A stretch of DNA of 8,354 nt from an uncultured Lachnospiraceae bacterium (GCA_902796045.1 CADBNQ010000205.1:1-8354), one strand, 5' to 3'; numbered from the stretch's first letter, positions 1-6,835 are shown. The notes: generated by a model not told the origin, from the sequence alone. Program-made: numbers and translations.

Positions 1-859
1 CATTCTGCTCTGCCTGTTCTGTCAGATCTTTTGCTCTGTACTTGATGGTCGGATTAGAGACAAATTCATTCAGAAGATCTGCGGCCGCCTTCCCGACGGA
101 GCTCATGTTCTCGGTGGAATCTGCAAGAAGCTTGACATTCTGAGGCTCGTCATACTGCTGGATGATGTTCCATATGGGATAGGGCACGATCACCGTACCA
201 CTGCTTCCATCTGGATCATAGGCATAGTTATAATAATCCTCCGGAGTCTCAATCACGGGCTGGAACTCTTTGGATTCCTCTATGGTCCCGATGATGATAA
301 ATGGTTCTCCCTTAATATCCAGGGTCTTTCCTATGGGGTTTTCCTCTCTGAAAAGTGTACTTGATACTGTCTCGTCAATCAGAGCAACCGTTCTGTATTT
401 CTCAAAATCAGAGTCGCTGAAAGGTCTGCCTGAAGACATGATATAGCCGCAGGCTTCCAGATAATCCTGATCACAGCCTACCAGCTTGCCGCCCTGCAGC
501 ATGACAGAATTATAGTAGATATACTCAACGGCTGTCCGCTGCATGTAGAGGCTGACACACTTCACATGGTCAAGAAGCTTCAGCTGCTCCTTCAGCTCAT
601 TGCTGATCACATTGACCCCTTTGGGAGGTCCGCTGTAATCCATCTCGTAATCATAGTCACCACTCTCGGTCAGACGCACCTCCACGGTGTTGGTACCTGA
701 ACCGATCAGGTTTTTCCTGATCTGCTCATTGGTACCCTTGATGGTGGAGACAATGGCGATGATGGCTGCAATACCAATGATAATACCTAACATGGTCAGC
801 AGGGATCTGAACTTGTGTCCCCAGATACTCTGAAAGGATATTCTCAAATTTTCAAACAT
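1..859 (-). CDS. MacB/FtsX-type ABC transporter permease, N-terminal part (cut by window edge)
   Basis: This is the membrane subunit of the exporter encoded by the three genes read before it. The first 286 codons are present; the C-terminal end lies beyond position 1. Seen: a short amphipathic start, one membrane segment at about residues 19-40 (TMLGIIIGIAAIIAIV), then the motif NLIGSGTNTVEV at 50-61. A long soluble region follows, with GRPFSDSDF at 144-152, a VALIDE stretch near 158-163 and NPIGKTL at 174-180. This matches the MacB periplasmic core domain (MacB_PCD) of mechanotransmission ABC permeases. The missing part should hold three more membrane helices (FtsX domain). The ATG at 859 has an AGGAAGGACAGG purine-rich ribosome site just upstream and lies 48 nt after the stop of the large adaptor gene, so it is probably cotranscribed. 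Family assignment is firm; substrate unknown. Confidence 0.9.
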   Translation of the reverse strand, partial: MFENLRISFQSIWGHKFRSLLTMLGIIIGIAAIIAIVSTIKGTNEQIRKNLIGSGTNTVEVRLTESGDYDYEMDYSGPPKGVNVISNELKEQLKLLDHVKCVSLYMQRTAVEYIYYNSVMLQGGKLVGCDQDYLEACGYIMSSGRPFSDSDFEKYRTVALIDETVSSTLFREENPIGKTLDIKGEPFIIIGTIEESKEFQPVIETPEDYYNYAYDPDGSSGTVIVPYPIWNIIQQYDEPQNVKLLADSTENMSSVGKAAADLLNEFVSNPTIKYRAKDLTEQAEQN

Positions 860-907
860 AATTCCTGTCCTTCCTCTTTGCAGCTTAAGGCAGTCTCTCC
901 TTTTTGT

Positions 908-3778
908 CTACCATACAATATCATCCATATCCTCAGATACTTCTGTCTTTGCACCTTCTTCAACATTCTTTCCATAGGGGAAACAGATCTTGTCATCGAG
1001 GGAAAGGCCTTCCGTAATCTCGATATACTGTCCTGAGACTGTACGTCCGGTCTTGACATAAGCTTTCTTCAGCCGCTCATTCTCATCTGTTTTGTAGACA
1101 TAGCTCTGTTTTCCTTCTGTCCTGACATAGGCCAGGGGCAGATAGATGGTATCCCCGGAGGATGTTCCCATGGACTGAGAGTCATACCTGATGGAGACAG
1201 TCTCCCCCAGTCTTAAATCTCCCGGATCCTCTATATACCCTAATAAGGGATAGTAGGAGCTGTTGGGGTTGCCGGCCACTTCTCCGTTATCGGCATCTGA
1301 GGGATACTCGGCAATCTGTTTTACAACAGCTTCATATACTTCATTTGTCTCATAGGAAGTACAGCTCATCTTACCGCCGACTTCCACGCTGTCAAGATTC
1401 AGTTCGCTGACTGAAGTCTTAACATACAGACCCGGATCAGAGCTGATCACAATCACAGGACCGTCTGTAGGTGCTTCATCCACCGTGTAAGCCAGGGTCA
1501 CTTCACCGTTGATCTTGGCTCTGACGATGGCATTCTCCACTTCTTTCTTAGCCTCATTATAGTTGATCTTGGCCTCATTGAGGTCCTGCTTTGCCTCAGC
1601 CAGTGCCTGTTCTTTTTCATCGATGGCATCCTTGAGTTCTTCAGCAGTCATGGTGCTTGGGTCAATATCATCTGAATCACCGCCGGTGCCGCCGCCTCCT
1701 GTTGAGGACCCGCCTGAACTGCTGGAAGAGGACTGGTTCACCCTGACCACATAGCTGCCTTTGATCTTACCCTTTCTGGCAGTGATCTTCAGGGCTCCTG
1801 CCTTCTCCTTCTTTCCTACGGTAAGCACACCATTGGAAGAGATCTTAGTTCCTTTTGATTTCCTGTTTGATACAGTCCATGTTGTGCCTACTGCACTGGT
1901 ATTGGTCCCGGTCACCTTCGCCTTAAACTTGTATTTCTGACCGGTGTTGACAACAGTAAGACCGCTCTTTGCCGGCGTGACCGTGATGGATTTCACACTG
2001 ACAAGGATCTTGTTTAAATCTCTGATCGTGTAAGTCTTCTTACTGGAGATCTTCTTAGAGAACCTGGTATCCGGTGTGATAGTGATGCTGTTTGCCGGAT
2101 TGCCTGAATTCGTATAGTAGGCATCTTCTGATGTATAATCCCGAATCGTGGCATATTTTTTCTTTTTGATCAGGTCTTTGATCACGGAACCGTTGATGGG
2201 GGCGTCCTTCTTCAGGTCATAATAATACCTGGACCTGGAAGTCCCCTGGCCTGACTGAGCCTGATTGTAATTGGTCAGCCTGGTCAGAAGATGGTTGGTG
2301 GTCGGCTGCTTGGTCTTGACTATTGTCTCAAGCTCAGGTACTGTATAATTCTTTCCTTCAGTCACAGCCGTAGTCAGCTGGGCATCAGGCGCGATGGTAA
2401 AGACTTTGGAGGCCGTCAGAGCGTCAGCGGAATCATAGACTCTCAGAGTGATATATTTGCCTGCGTAGGTCTCAAATAAAGTTTTGATCACTGATCCTGT
2501 GATCGTAGGCTCTGTAGCTCCGTCCTTCCTGAGCAGGTAGACAATGGCATTGGCAGCCGTAGAACCGTCCCCTGATCCGGATGCCTTCTGGGTGTCTGCA
2601 TTGTCAATATGCTTGTAGCGGGGACCGGGGTCCAGCTTGGCAAGCTCAGCCAGAGCATTATCCCTTATCTTGTTAATATCAGCAGTGGTGCTTGCTGTTT
2701 TGATGCCGTTGATCGCGTCTTCTACAATCTTGTTGGCCTTAGCAGTCTCTTCGTCACTGTATACCTTGCCAGAGACAGCGTTATTGACGGCATTGATGGC
2801 ATCCTGCCTGGCTTTGGGCAGGCCGCCGATTTCCTGGATCCTGTTGACAGCAGTCGTCTTTTTCTGATCGATCTCCTCGGCTGTAGTGCTCTTATAGATC
2901 TCCCCTTCTGATGCCTTGCCGGGCTCTCCACAGTATTGTTTCTTAAGATTGCCTGCCTCGGTCTTATCACTGTCCAGATAGCCTCCCGGATTGGCAGGAT
3001 CTTCAAATGGATATTTATTATACTCGGCATTGATGGCGTTGATGGCGGCATCCTTCTGCTCTTTGAGCGGATCCGGAGGAGGATCTTCCTTGGTTGTCGC
3101 CTTGGCCCCTGAGTCCCCTGCCGGGGGAGCCGGGTCCTGTGAAGCCTTGCTTCCTTCTCCGCCTGTGCCGTCCATGCCGGCCTGGGATGTCTGATCCTGA
3201 AGCGTATTTCCCACATCGGAAGCTGCTGTGCCGGACGGATTGTCCTGACCGGCTTCAGCCACCATAGTGCCTTTTGAGATATCGGAAAGGACGCTCTGGA
3301 AAGCCACCTCCCTGATGGCGAAAGACGAAAGGGCGTCCTCTGTCTCCTCGGTGCTTGTATTCTTCACCTTCTGCCCGGGCTTGGCATTCCTGAGCTTCTG
3401 GAGTTCCTTCTCCATCTTCTCGATCTGCATGTTCGCTGACTGGATCTGCAGCTTCTGAAGCTTTACGTCCAGTTCCTGTTCTTCAACGTTATACTTAAGG
3501 AGCTTATCTCCTTTCTTTACTTTATCGCCCTTCTTGACATAGATTTTACTGATCTGTCTCGAACTGTCGGCCATAACCTGCTGTACATAGTCTGAAACAA
3601 TGACTCCTGTAAGCTCGCTGCCCATGTCCGTATAATCAGAGCTGTTCAGTGTATCTACCGGATAAACCTTGACTATATTCTTAGAGCTGTTCCTTCGAAG
3701 GGCCCATATTCCAGCCCCGATCAGGGCTGCGACCACTACGCCGATCAGGGATCCGATCAGCACTTTTTTATTACTCAT
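908..3778 (-). CDS. HlyD/MacA/YknX-family membrane-fusion protein with a giant hairpin-tip insertion (MFP2)
   Basis: An extracellular adaptor of an ABC exporter, 956 residues, about twice the usual 350-450. Order seen: N-terminal membrane anchor at about 6-27; first half of the lipoyl-like domain at 78-100 (VKKGDKVKKGDKLLKYN); hairpin helix 1 at about 99-131; an insertion at about 132-708; helix 2 at about 709-755 (EELKDAIDEKEQALAEAKQD); second lipoyl half at about 750-780 (RAKINGEV); then the beta-barrel and membrane-proximal domains, ending with IVW. The insertion contains a Pro/Gly/Ser-rich linker (174-238), two helical repeats (236-384), two copies of an unrecognised module (411-594), a Big_2-like domain (595-681) and a Ser/Gly linker (683-705). 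The ATG at 3778 is chosen over the in-frame TTG at 3784 because AAGGAGGGG sits 8 nt before the ATG and only 2 nt before the TTG. The ATG is 2 nt after the ATPase stop, so translational coupling is likely. No lipobox is present. Family firm; the role of the insertion is unknown. Confidence 0.9.
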   Translation of the reverse strand: MSNKKVLIGSLIGVVVAALIGAGIWALRRNSSKNIVKVYPVDTLNSSDYTDMGSELTGVIVSDYVQQVMADSSRQISKIYVKKGDKVKKGDKLLKYNVEEQELDVKLQKLQIQSANMQIEKMEKELQKLRNAKPGQKVKNTSTEETEDALSSFAIREVAFQSVLSDISKGTMVAEAGQDNPSGTAASDVGNTLQDQTSQAGMDGTGGEGSKASQDPAPPAGDSGAKATTKEDPPPDPLKEQKDAAINAINAEYNKYPFEDPANPGGYLDSDKTEAGNLKKQYCGEPGKASEGEIYKSTTAEEIDQKKTTAVNRIQEIGGLPKARQDAINAVNNAVSGKVYSDEETAKANKIVEDAINGIKTASTTADINKIRDNALAELAKLDPGPRYKHIDNADTQKASGSGDGSTAANAIVYLLRKDGATEPTITGSVIKTLFETYAGKYITLRVYDSADALTASKVFTIAPDAQLTTAVTEGKNYTVPELETIVKTKQPTTNHLLTRLTNYNQAQSGQGTSRSRYYYDLKKDAPINGSVIKDLIKKKKYATIRDYTSEDAYYTNSGNPANSITITPDTRFSKKISSKKTYTIRDLNKILVSVKSITVTPAKSGLTVVNTGQKYKFKAKVTGTNTSAVGTTWTVSNRKSKGTKISSNGVLTVGKKEKAGALKITARKGKIKGSYVVRVNQSSSSSSGGSSTGGGGTGGDSDDIDPSTMTAEELKDAIDEKEQALAEAKQDLNEAKINYNEAKKEVENAIVRAKINGEVTLAYTVDEAPTDGPVIVISSDPGLYVKTSVSELNLDSVEVGGKMSCTSYETNEVYEAVVKQIAEYPSDADNGEVAGNPNSSYYPLLGYIEDPGDLRLGETVSIRYDSQSMGTSSGDTIYLPLAYVRTEGKQSYVYKTDENERLKKAYVKTGRTVSGQYIEITEGLSLDDKICFPYGKNVEEGAKTEVSEDMDDIVW
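1736..1996 (-). other. Big_2-like bacterial Ig domain in MFP2
   Basis: Residues 595-681 show the Big_2 pattern: VKSITVTPAKSGLTV at the start, GQKYKFKAKVTG, a TTWTVSN strand, ISSNGVLTVGKKEKAGALKITA and a final GSYVVRV. Such domains are common in extracellular and adhesin proteins of Firmicutes. It is followed directly by a Ser/Gly linker (683-705) leading into hairpin helix 2. Confidence 0.75.
1997..2548 (-). other. tandem pair of an unrecognised module in MFP2
   Basis: Residues 411-488 and 516-594 align. Both have a GSVIK motif (TITGSVIKTLFE; PINGSVIKDLIK), then YxTxRxYxSxDA (YITLRVYDSADA; YATIRDYTSEDA), then TIxPD (TIAPDAQL; TITPDTRF), and end with KxYTxxxLxxI (KNYTVPELETI; KTYTIRDLNKI). 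Alternating residues suggest beta strands with a short helix at GSVIK. I do not recognise the family. Confidence 0.6.
2627..3073 (-). other. two helical repeats in MFP2, DUF1542-like
   Basis: Residues 236-384 contain two related units. Unit 1 has KDAAINAIN, then STTAEEIDQKKTTAVNRI. Unit 2 has RQDAINAVNN, then ASTTADINKIRDNALAEL. The pattern DAINAxN ... STTAxxI ... A resembles the helical DUF1542/FIVAR-type repeats of staphylococcal and streptococcal surface proteins. The resemblance is by eye and needs a profile search. Confidence 0.5.
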
Positions 3779-3780
3779 AA

Positions 3781-4452
3781 TCAAAGCCCCTCCTTCAGCT
3801 CTCCATCAAGAATACGTACCACCCGCTTAGCGTAGCTGGCAATATTGGCATCATGGGTGATCATGATGACGGTTACCCCTTCTTCATTCAGCTGCTGAAA
3901 GAGTTCCATAACCTGCTGGCCTGATTTACTGTCCAGGGCTCCGGTGGGCTCATCTGCGAGAATGATCTTGGGATTGTTCACAAGAGCTCTGGCGATGGCC
4001 ACCCTCTGCTGCTGTCCTCCGGACAGCTGTGAGGGCCGGAAGTTGACCCTGTCCTCCAGTCCGACCTTCTTCAGAACCTGAAAGGCAATCTCCTTCCTTT
4101 TCCGTACCGGGATGCCGGCATAGCTTAAGGGAAGGGATACATTATCAAGGGCAGTCTGCCTGGCCAGAAGATTGAAGGTCTGGAATACAAAGCCCAGGGT
4201 AGAGAGCCTCAGATCTGACAGCTTGTTCTCGTTATAGGAGATAATAGATTCACCCTCAAGAAGGTATTCCCCCTTAGTAGGACGGTCAAGACAGCCGATG
4301 ATGTTCATCAGTGTAGTCTTGCCGGACCCGGAAGGTCCCATGATCGCTACGTATTCACCCGCATCTACTGACAGATTCACATCTTTCAGGGCAGGAACCA
4401 CCAGAGTCTCCTGGATATAATCTTTATAAATGTGCTGCAACTCTAAAAGCAT
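3781..4452 (-). CDS. ABC transporter ATP-binding protein, MacB/LolD/YknY type
   Basis: The cytoplasmic ATPase that drives the exporter, 223 residues, full length for the family. All nucleotide-binding motifs are intact: Walker A GPSGSGKTT at 39-47, Q-loop FVFQTFNLL with Gln91, signature LSGGQQQR at 143-150, Walker B IILADEPT at 163-170 followed by the D-loop GALDSKSG, and the switch His200 in MITHD. The DNLL-like Q-loop region and the LSGGQQQRVAIARAL signature are typical of the MacB/LolD/FtsE branch, whose members pair with FtsX-fold permeases such as the one at the left edge. The ATG at 4452 is preceded by GGGAG at a 7-nt spacing. It lies about 32 nt after the upstream adaptor gene, and its final codons contain the ribosome site of the next adaptor gene. 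It should be an active ATPase; the substrate cannot be inferred. Confidence 0.96.
   Translation of the reverse strand: MLLELQHIYKDYIQETLVVPALKDVNLSVDAGEYVAIMGPSGSGKTTLMNIIGCLDRPTKGEYLLEGESIISYNENKLSDLRLSTLGFVFQTFNLLARQTALDNVSLPLSYAGIPVRKRKEIAFQVLKKVGLEDRVNFRPSQLSGGQQQRVAIARALVNNPKIILADEPTGALDSKSGQQVMELFQQLNEEGVTVIMITHDANIASYAKRVVRILDGELKEGL
3787..3795 (-). promoter_or_regulatory. ribosome binding site for MFP2, deciding its start
   Basis: On the minus strand, AAGGAGGGG lies within the last codons of the ATPase gene, 8 nt before the ATG at 3778. The in-frame TTG at 3784 is only 2 nt from the site, too close to be used. The ATPase stop (3781-3783) and this ATG are 2 nt apart, an arrangement that favours ribosome re-initiation and coupled synthesis of ATPase and adaptor. 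Confidence 0.8.
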
Positions 4453-4469
4453 ATAAACACTCCCTGTAC

Positions 4470-4482
4470 CCTGCCCGGCAGG
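4470..4482. repeat. short GC-rich perfect inverted repeat between MFP1 and the ATPase genes
   Basis: CCTGCC-C-GGCAGG can fold into a stem of 5-6 bp with a 1-3 nt loop. It starts a few bases after the MFP1 stop codon and ends about 17 nt before the ATPase start. On the transcript (minus) strand it is followed by GTACAGGG, not a T run, so it is not an intrinsic terminator. It could affect mRNA stability or re-initiation, or be chance. Confidence 0.4.
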
Positions 4483-4484
4483 TT

Positions 4485-6698
4485 TTAGTCAATAGTTACC
4501 AGGCTGTCGTCATTTTTTTCCTTGCTGTCGTTTCCCGAGCCGGACTGTTCATCCAGCACATCCGGGCCAAAACCGCTTCCGTCATCTACCAGCTCTCCGC
4601 CGGACCCGGAACTGTTCTGTCCGCCGGAATCCTCAACGAACAGATCACTGTCGTCCATAGAGTCATCCATATCAGGCTCCGGCCCGTCAAGATAGAGCTG
4701 GTCATCGTTCGCTTCTTCATCGTAATACTCACTGCTGTCGGCCTCAGATCCGGCTTTGGTCACCTTCATATTCTCATGGAGGTTGGGAGAATCGCTGGCA
4801 ATGTAATCAGTAATAGAAAGGCCGTCAAGGATCTCATAGTCATCCAGCTCTTCATTGTGGCTGCCGACCTTGACCCTGCGCAGGGTCAGCCGGTCTCTCT
4901 TGTTGGCTGCCCATACATAGTATTTATCCCCTTCTTTGTGAAGGTAGGCTGCATTAAGCCACATACCTTCTCTTTCTGCATCCTGGCCATTATCAGGTTC
5001 GATGAGGACGTGCTGTCCGAGCATCAGGTTCTCTGCGCTCTCCAGGGATACATAGAAGTTGTACTTTGTGGCACTGGTGATTCCACTGTCTGAGGTATCA
5101 TAGTCTGTGTCAGCATTGTTCTGGCCGGAATCCGCATTGGAATCTGTCTTGATCTTACTGATGGCTCCTGACCAGGTCTGCTTGTCGTCCACCCTTGACC
5201 GCACGATGACCGGATCGCCTTCATGGAGCATCCAGACATTGGTCTCGCTGATCGTACCCTTGATCCGGTAATCACCCAGAGCCAGGATCGTCATGTAGGT
5301 GGAATCTCCTGAATTATCATCATAAGAAGAAGAGGACGAATCATCTCCGCTGTCTGACCCTGAAGGATTGGCAAGGCTCTTATTGATGCTCTTGACCAGT
5401 CCGTCCATCTTGCTCTTTACTGTGGCTTCTTTTATATTCTTCTGGAGGTTCTTGATCTCCTCCTTGCTGGCCTTGATGGTGAACTCATCCTTCTTGATGG
5501 TTGTCTGCGCTGTCAGGATCTGGGTCTGCAGTTCGATCTTCTCACTGGCATTCGCCGATTTGAGATCCTTTTCATAGCCGGCAATATCTTTTCTCAGCTG
5601 AGTCATCTCATTGGTAAGAGTCTCGACCTCCAGCTCTTTCTTCTCCTTGTTGAGCTTAATCTCTTCGGTATTATAAGAGAAGAGCTTGTCGCCTTTCTTG
5701 ACCTCATCTCCCACATTCACATAGCACTCTTTGACTGAGAGATCAGGCACAAGTGAGATCTTCCAGGAATCCTGGGCTTCTACCTCACCGGAATAGCGGT
5801 TTGACATGCCGTTGGCACTGCCGAGACCTGTCAGCTCTCCGACTGACTCTACGTAGACCTTGGTGTCACTGTCTCCACCCAGATTGCGAATGATAAAGAA
5901 AATACATAATCCGAGAACCAGAGCAGCTGCCCCTGCGATGATCGCGATCTTTTTCCTGGTCAGCTTCTTCTTCGGCTGATCAGTCCCGTCTTCCGAACCG
6001 CTCCCGGGCTCATCCTTCTTTTTAATAAAGGGCAGGTTCAGCTTTGGTGCGGCGTTCTTATTCTTCTTACGCTTGCGCTTTCTCTTCTTCTTTTTCTTTT
6101 TAGCCTTATCCTTGGGCTTATCTTTGTTTTGATCTGCGGAGTCAGATTTACTGCCGTCCTTCTTTTTGAATCTTCCCAGAAGACCTTTCCCCTTCTTAGA
6201 AGTCCCATCTCCCAGCGGCTCCAGAACATCGTCCACTGCAGCATCCGGGTCTCCTGATTCCTCCAGGAAATCTGTCTCTGAAAGAGCCATCTCTTCTTCA
6301 GCAAGAAGCGGATCTGCCTCATCGTCCGGCAGCCAGGAACTGGTTTCATCCAGATCATCATCGAGACTGAGATAGACAGGCTCGTCATCAAGCCCGAGAT
6401 CATCGGACTCATCATCCAGCCCAAGATCAACAGGCTCGTCATCAAGCACAATACCGGCCGGATCGTTCTCAGCCTGATCCAGATCAGGGGTATCCAGGTC
6501 GGCGGGCTCAATATCAGCCGGATCCAGATCGTCGTCTATCAGCTTATCATCAACTGTATCCTGAAGAGAAGCCAGCTCGATCTCTTCATCAGGAAGCTGT
6601 TCGCCTAACAGCTCTTCATCAAGAAGATCATCTTCATTCTCAATCATATCAACTTCATCAAGATACAGATTGAATTTCTTTTTCTTTTTCCAAAACAT
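4485..6698 (-). CDS. HlyD/YknX-family membrane-fusion protein with charged cytoplasmic extension (MFP1)
   Basis: The first gene of the exporter operon, 737 residues. Residues 1-10 are MFWKKKKKFN. Residues 11-165 are very acidic with a nine-residue repeat, and residues 168-250 are Lys/Arg-rich (KKKKKKRKRKRKK at about 200-212). A single membrane segment follows at about 249-271 (IAIIAGAAALVLGLCIFFII). By the positive-inside rule the first approximately 250 residues should be cytoplasmic. The outside part has the first lipoyl half at 325-343 (VGDEVKKGDKLFSYN), an ordinary coiled-coil hairpin at about 344-428, the second lipoyl half at about 425-440 and beta-barrel strands from about 470. It includes Asp/Ser-rich loops at 445-467 and 520-540, a membrane-proximal domain to about 650 and a disordered acidic tail (653-729). 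The start at 6698 has a perfect AAGGAGG site. Adaptor assignment is solid from the core; the N-terminal extension and acidic tail are not typical of the family and their function is unknown. Confidence 0.88.
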   Translation of the reverse strand: MFWKKKKKFNLYLDEVDMIENEDDLLDEELLGEQLPDEEIELASLQDTVDDKLIDDDLDPADIEPADLDTPDLDQAENDPAGIVLDDEPVDLGLDDESDDLGLDDEPVYLSLDDDLDETSSWLPDDEADPLLAEEEMALSETDFLEESGDPDAAVDDVLEPLGDGTSKKGKGLLGRFKKKDGSKSDSADQNKDKPKDKAKKKKKKRKRKRKKNKNAAPKLNLPFIKKKDEPGSGSEDGTDQPKKKLTRKKIAIIAGAAALVLGLCIFFIIRNLGGDSDTKVYVESVGELTGLGSANGMSNRYSGEVEAQDSWKISLVPDLSVKECYVNVGDEVKKGDKLFSYNTEEIKLNKEKKELEVETLTNEMTQLRKDIAGYEKDLKSANASEKIELQTQILTAQTTIKKDEFTIKASKEEIKNLQKNIKEATVKSKMDGLVKSINKSLANPSGSDSGDDSSSSSYDDNSGDSTYMTILALGDYRIKGTISETNVWMLHEGDPVIVRSRVDDKQTWSGAISKIKTDSNADSGQNNADTDYDTSDSGITSATKYNFYVSLESAENLMLGQHVLIEPDNGQDAEREGMWLNAAYLHKEGDKYYVWAANKRDRLTLRRVKVGSHNEELDDYEILDGLSITDYIASDSPNLHENMKVTKAGSEADSSEYYDEEANDDQLYLDGPEPDMDDSMDDSDLFVEDSGGQNSSGSGGELVDDGSGFGPDVLDEQSGSGNDSKEKNDDSLVTID
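6345..6449 (-). repeat. about four tandem 27-bp units encoding a nine-residue acidic repeat in MFP1
   Basis: Residues 84-118 of MFP1 read as VLDDEPVDL, GLDDESDDL, GLDDEPVYL and a degenerate SLDDDLDET. Of these 35 residues, 17 are Asp or Glu. At the DNA level the units are 27 bp and still similar (shared GGCTCGTCATCAAGC), which suggests recent duplication or slippage and possible copy-number variation between strains. Confidence 0.75.
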
Positions 6699-6703
6699 CT
6701 AGG

Positions 6704-6714
6704 TCCTCCTTGAT
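6704..6714 (-). promoter_or_regulatory. strong ribosome binding site for MFP1
   Basis: On the minus strand, AAGGAGGACC lies just upstream of the ATG at 6698. It is a near-perfect match to the anti-Shine-Dalgarno sequence and fixes the start of the 737-residue adaptor, including its acidic N-terminal extension. Confidence 0.85.
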
Positions 6715-6750
6715 CTAACACTGAAATACACACAGCATTATCCGTTTACA

Positions 6751-6759
6751 ATCATAGCA
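6751..6759 (-). promoter_or_regulatory. extended -10 promoter candidate for the exporter operon
   Basis: Read on the minus strand, the sequence is TGCTATGAT: a TATGAT hexamer (5 of 6 to TATAAT) with the TG dinucleotide one base upstream, the extended -10 form. No good -35 hexamer lies at 17 nt (CTGTTT), which extended -10 promoters tolerate. The region upstream is A/T-rich. Initiation near 6744 would give a leader of about 45 nt before the MFP1 ATG. Confidence 0.5.
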
Positions 6760-6818
6760 TATAAGAGGAAAAAAAACAGCTATTTTGCCAAAGAATTAAA
6801 AAAAATTTCACATTTATG

Positions 6819-6835
6819 TATTATTTGACATAATA
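6819..6835. repeat. AT-only inverted repeat upstream of the operon promoter
   Basis: TATTAT-TTGAC-ATAATA has two perfect 6-bp arms around a 5-nt spacer, about 65-80 nt upstream of the candidate -10. It could be a regulator site or an upstream element. In such AT-rich DNA, chance is a fair alternative. Confidence 0.3.

Larger units (their letters stand above)
1655..3385 (-). other. large insertion at the hairpin tip of MFP2
   Basis: About 577 residues (132-708) separate the two helices of the alpha-hairpin, which in ordinary adaptors are joined by a short turn. The insertion starts after LRNAKPG and ends before the coiled-coil segment EELKDAIDEKEQ. Its content is like a Gram-positive surface protein: low-complexity linkers, helical repeats, duplicated modules and an Ig-like domain. 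Confidence 0.8.

Noticed and set aside
2722..3216. Minus-strand 164-codon frame inside the MFP2 gene
   Set aside because: It is an alternate frame of MFP2 with Arg/Pro-rich content and no ribosome site; the 956-residue frame has recognisable domains throughout.
3782..3784. TTG as the start of MFP2
   Set aside because: It lies 2 nt from the ribosome site, whereas the ATG at 3778 has normal spacing.
6055..6115. A-rich Lys codon run in MFP1 as a programmed frameshift site
   Set aside because: The runs reach only five A in a row (AAAAAG) and no fitting slippery heptamer or downstream stem is evident; the zero frame continues into a complete adaptor.
6038..6511. Minus-strand 157-codon frame inside the MFP1 extension
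   Set aside because: It is a shadow of the GAT/GAC-rich acidic region read in another frame (Met/Trp/Arg-rich); no independent start signal.
6825..6830. Plus-strand TTGACA as a -35 element
   Set aside because: No matching -10 hexamer at 16-18 nt, and no plus-strand gene follows; it is better seen as the centre of the AT-only inverted repeat.
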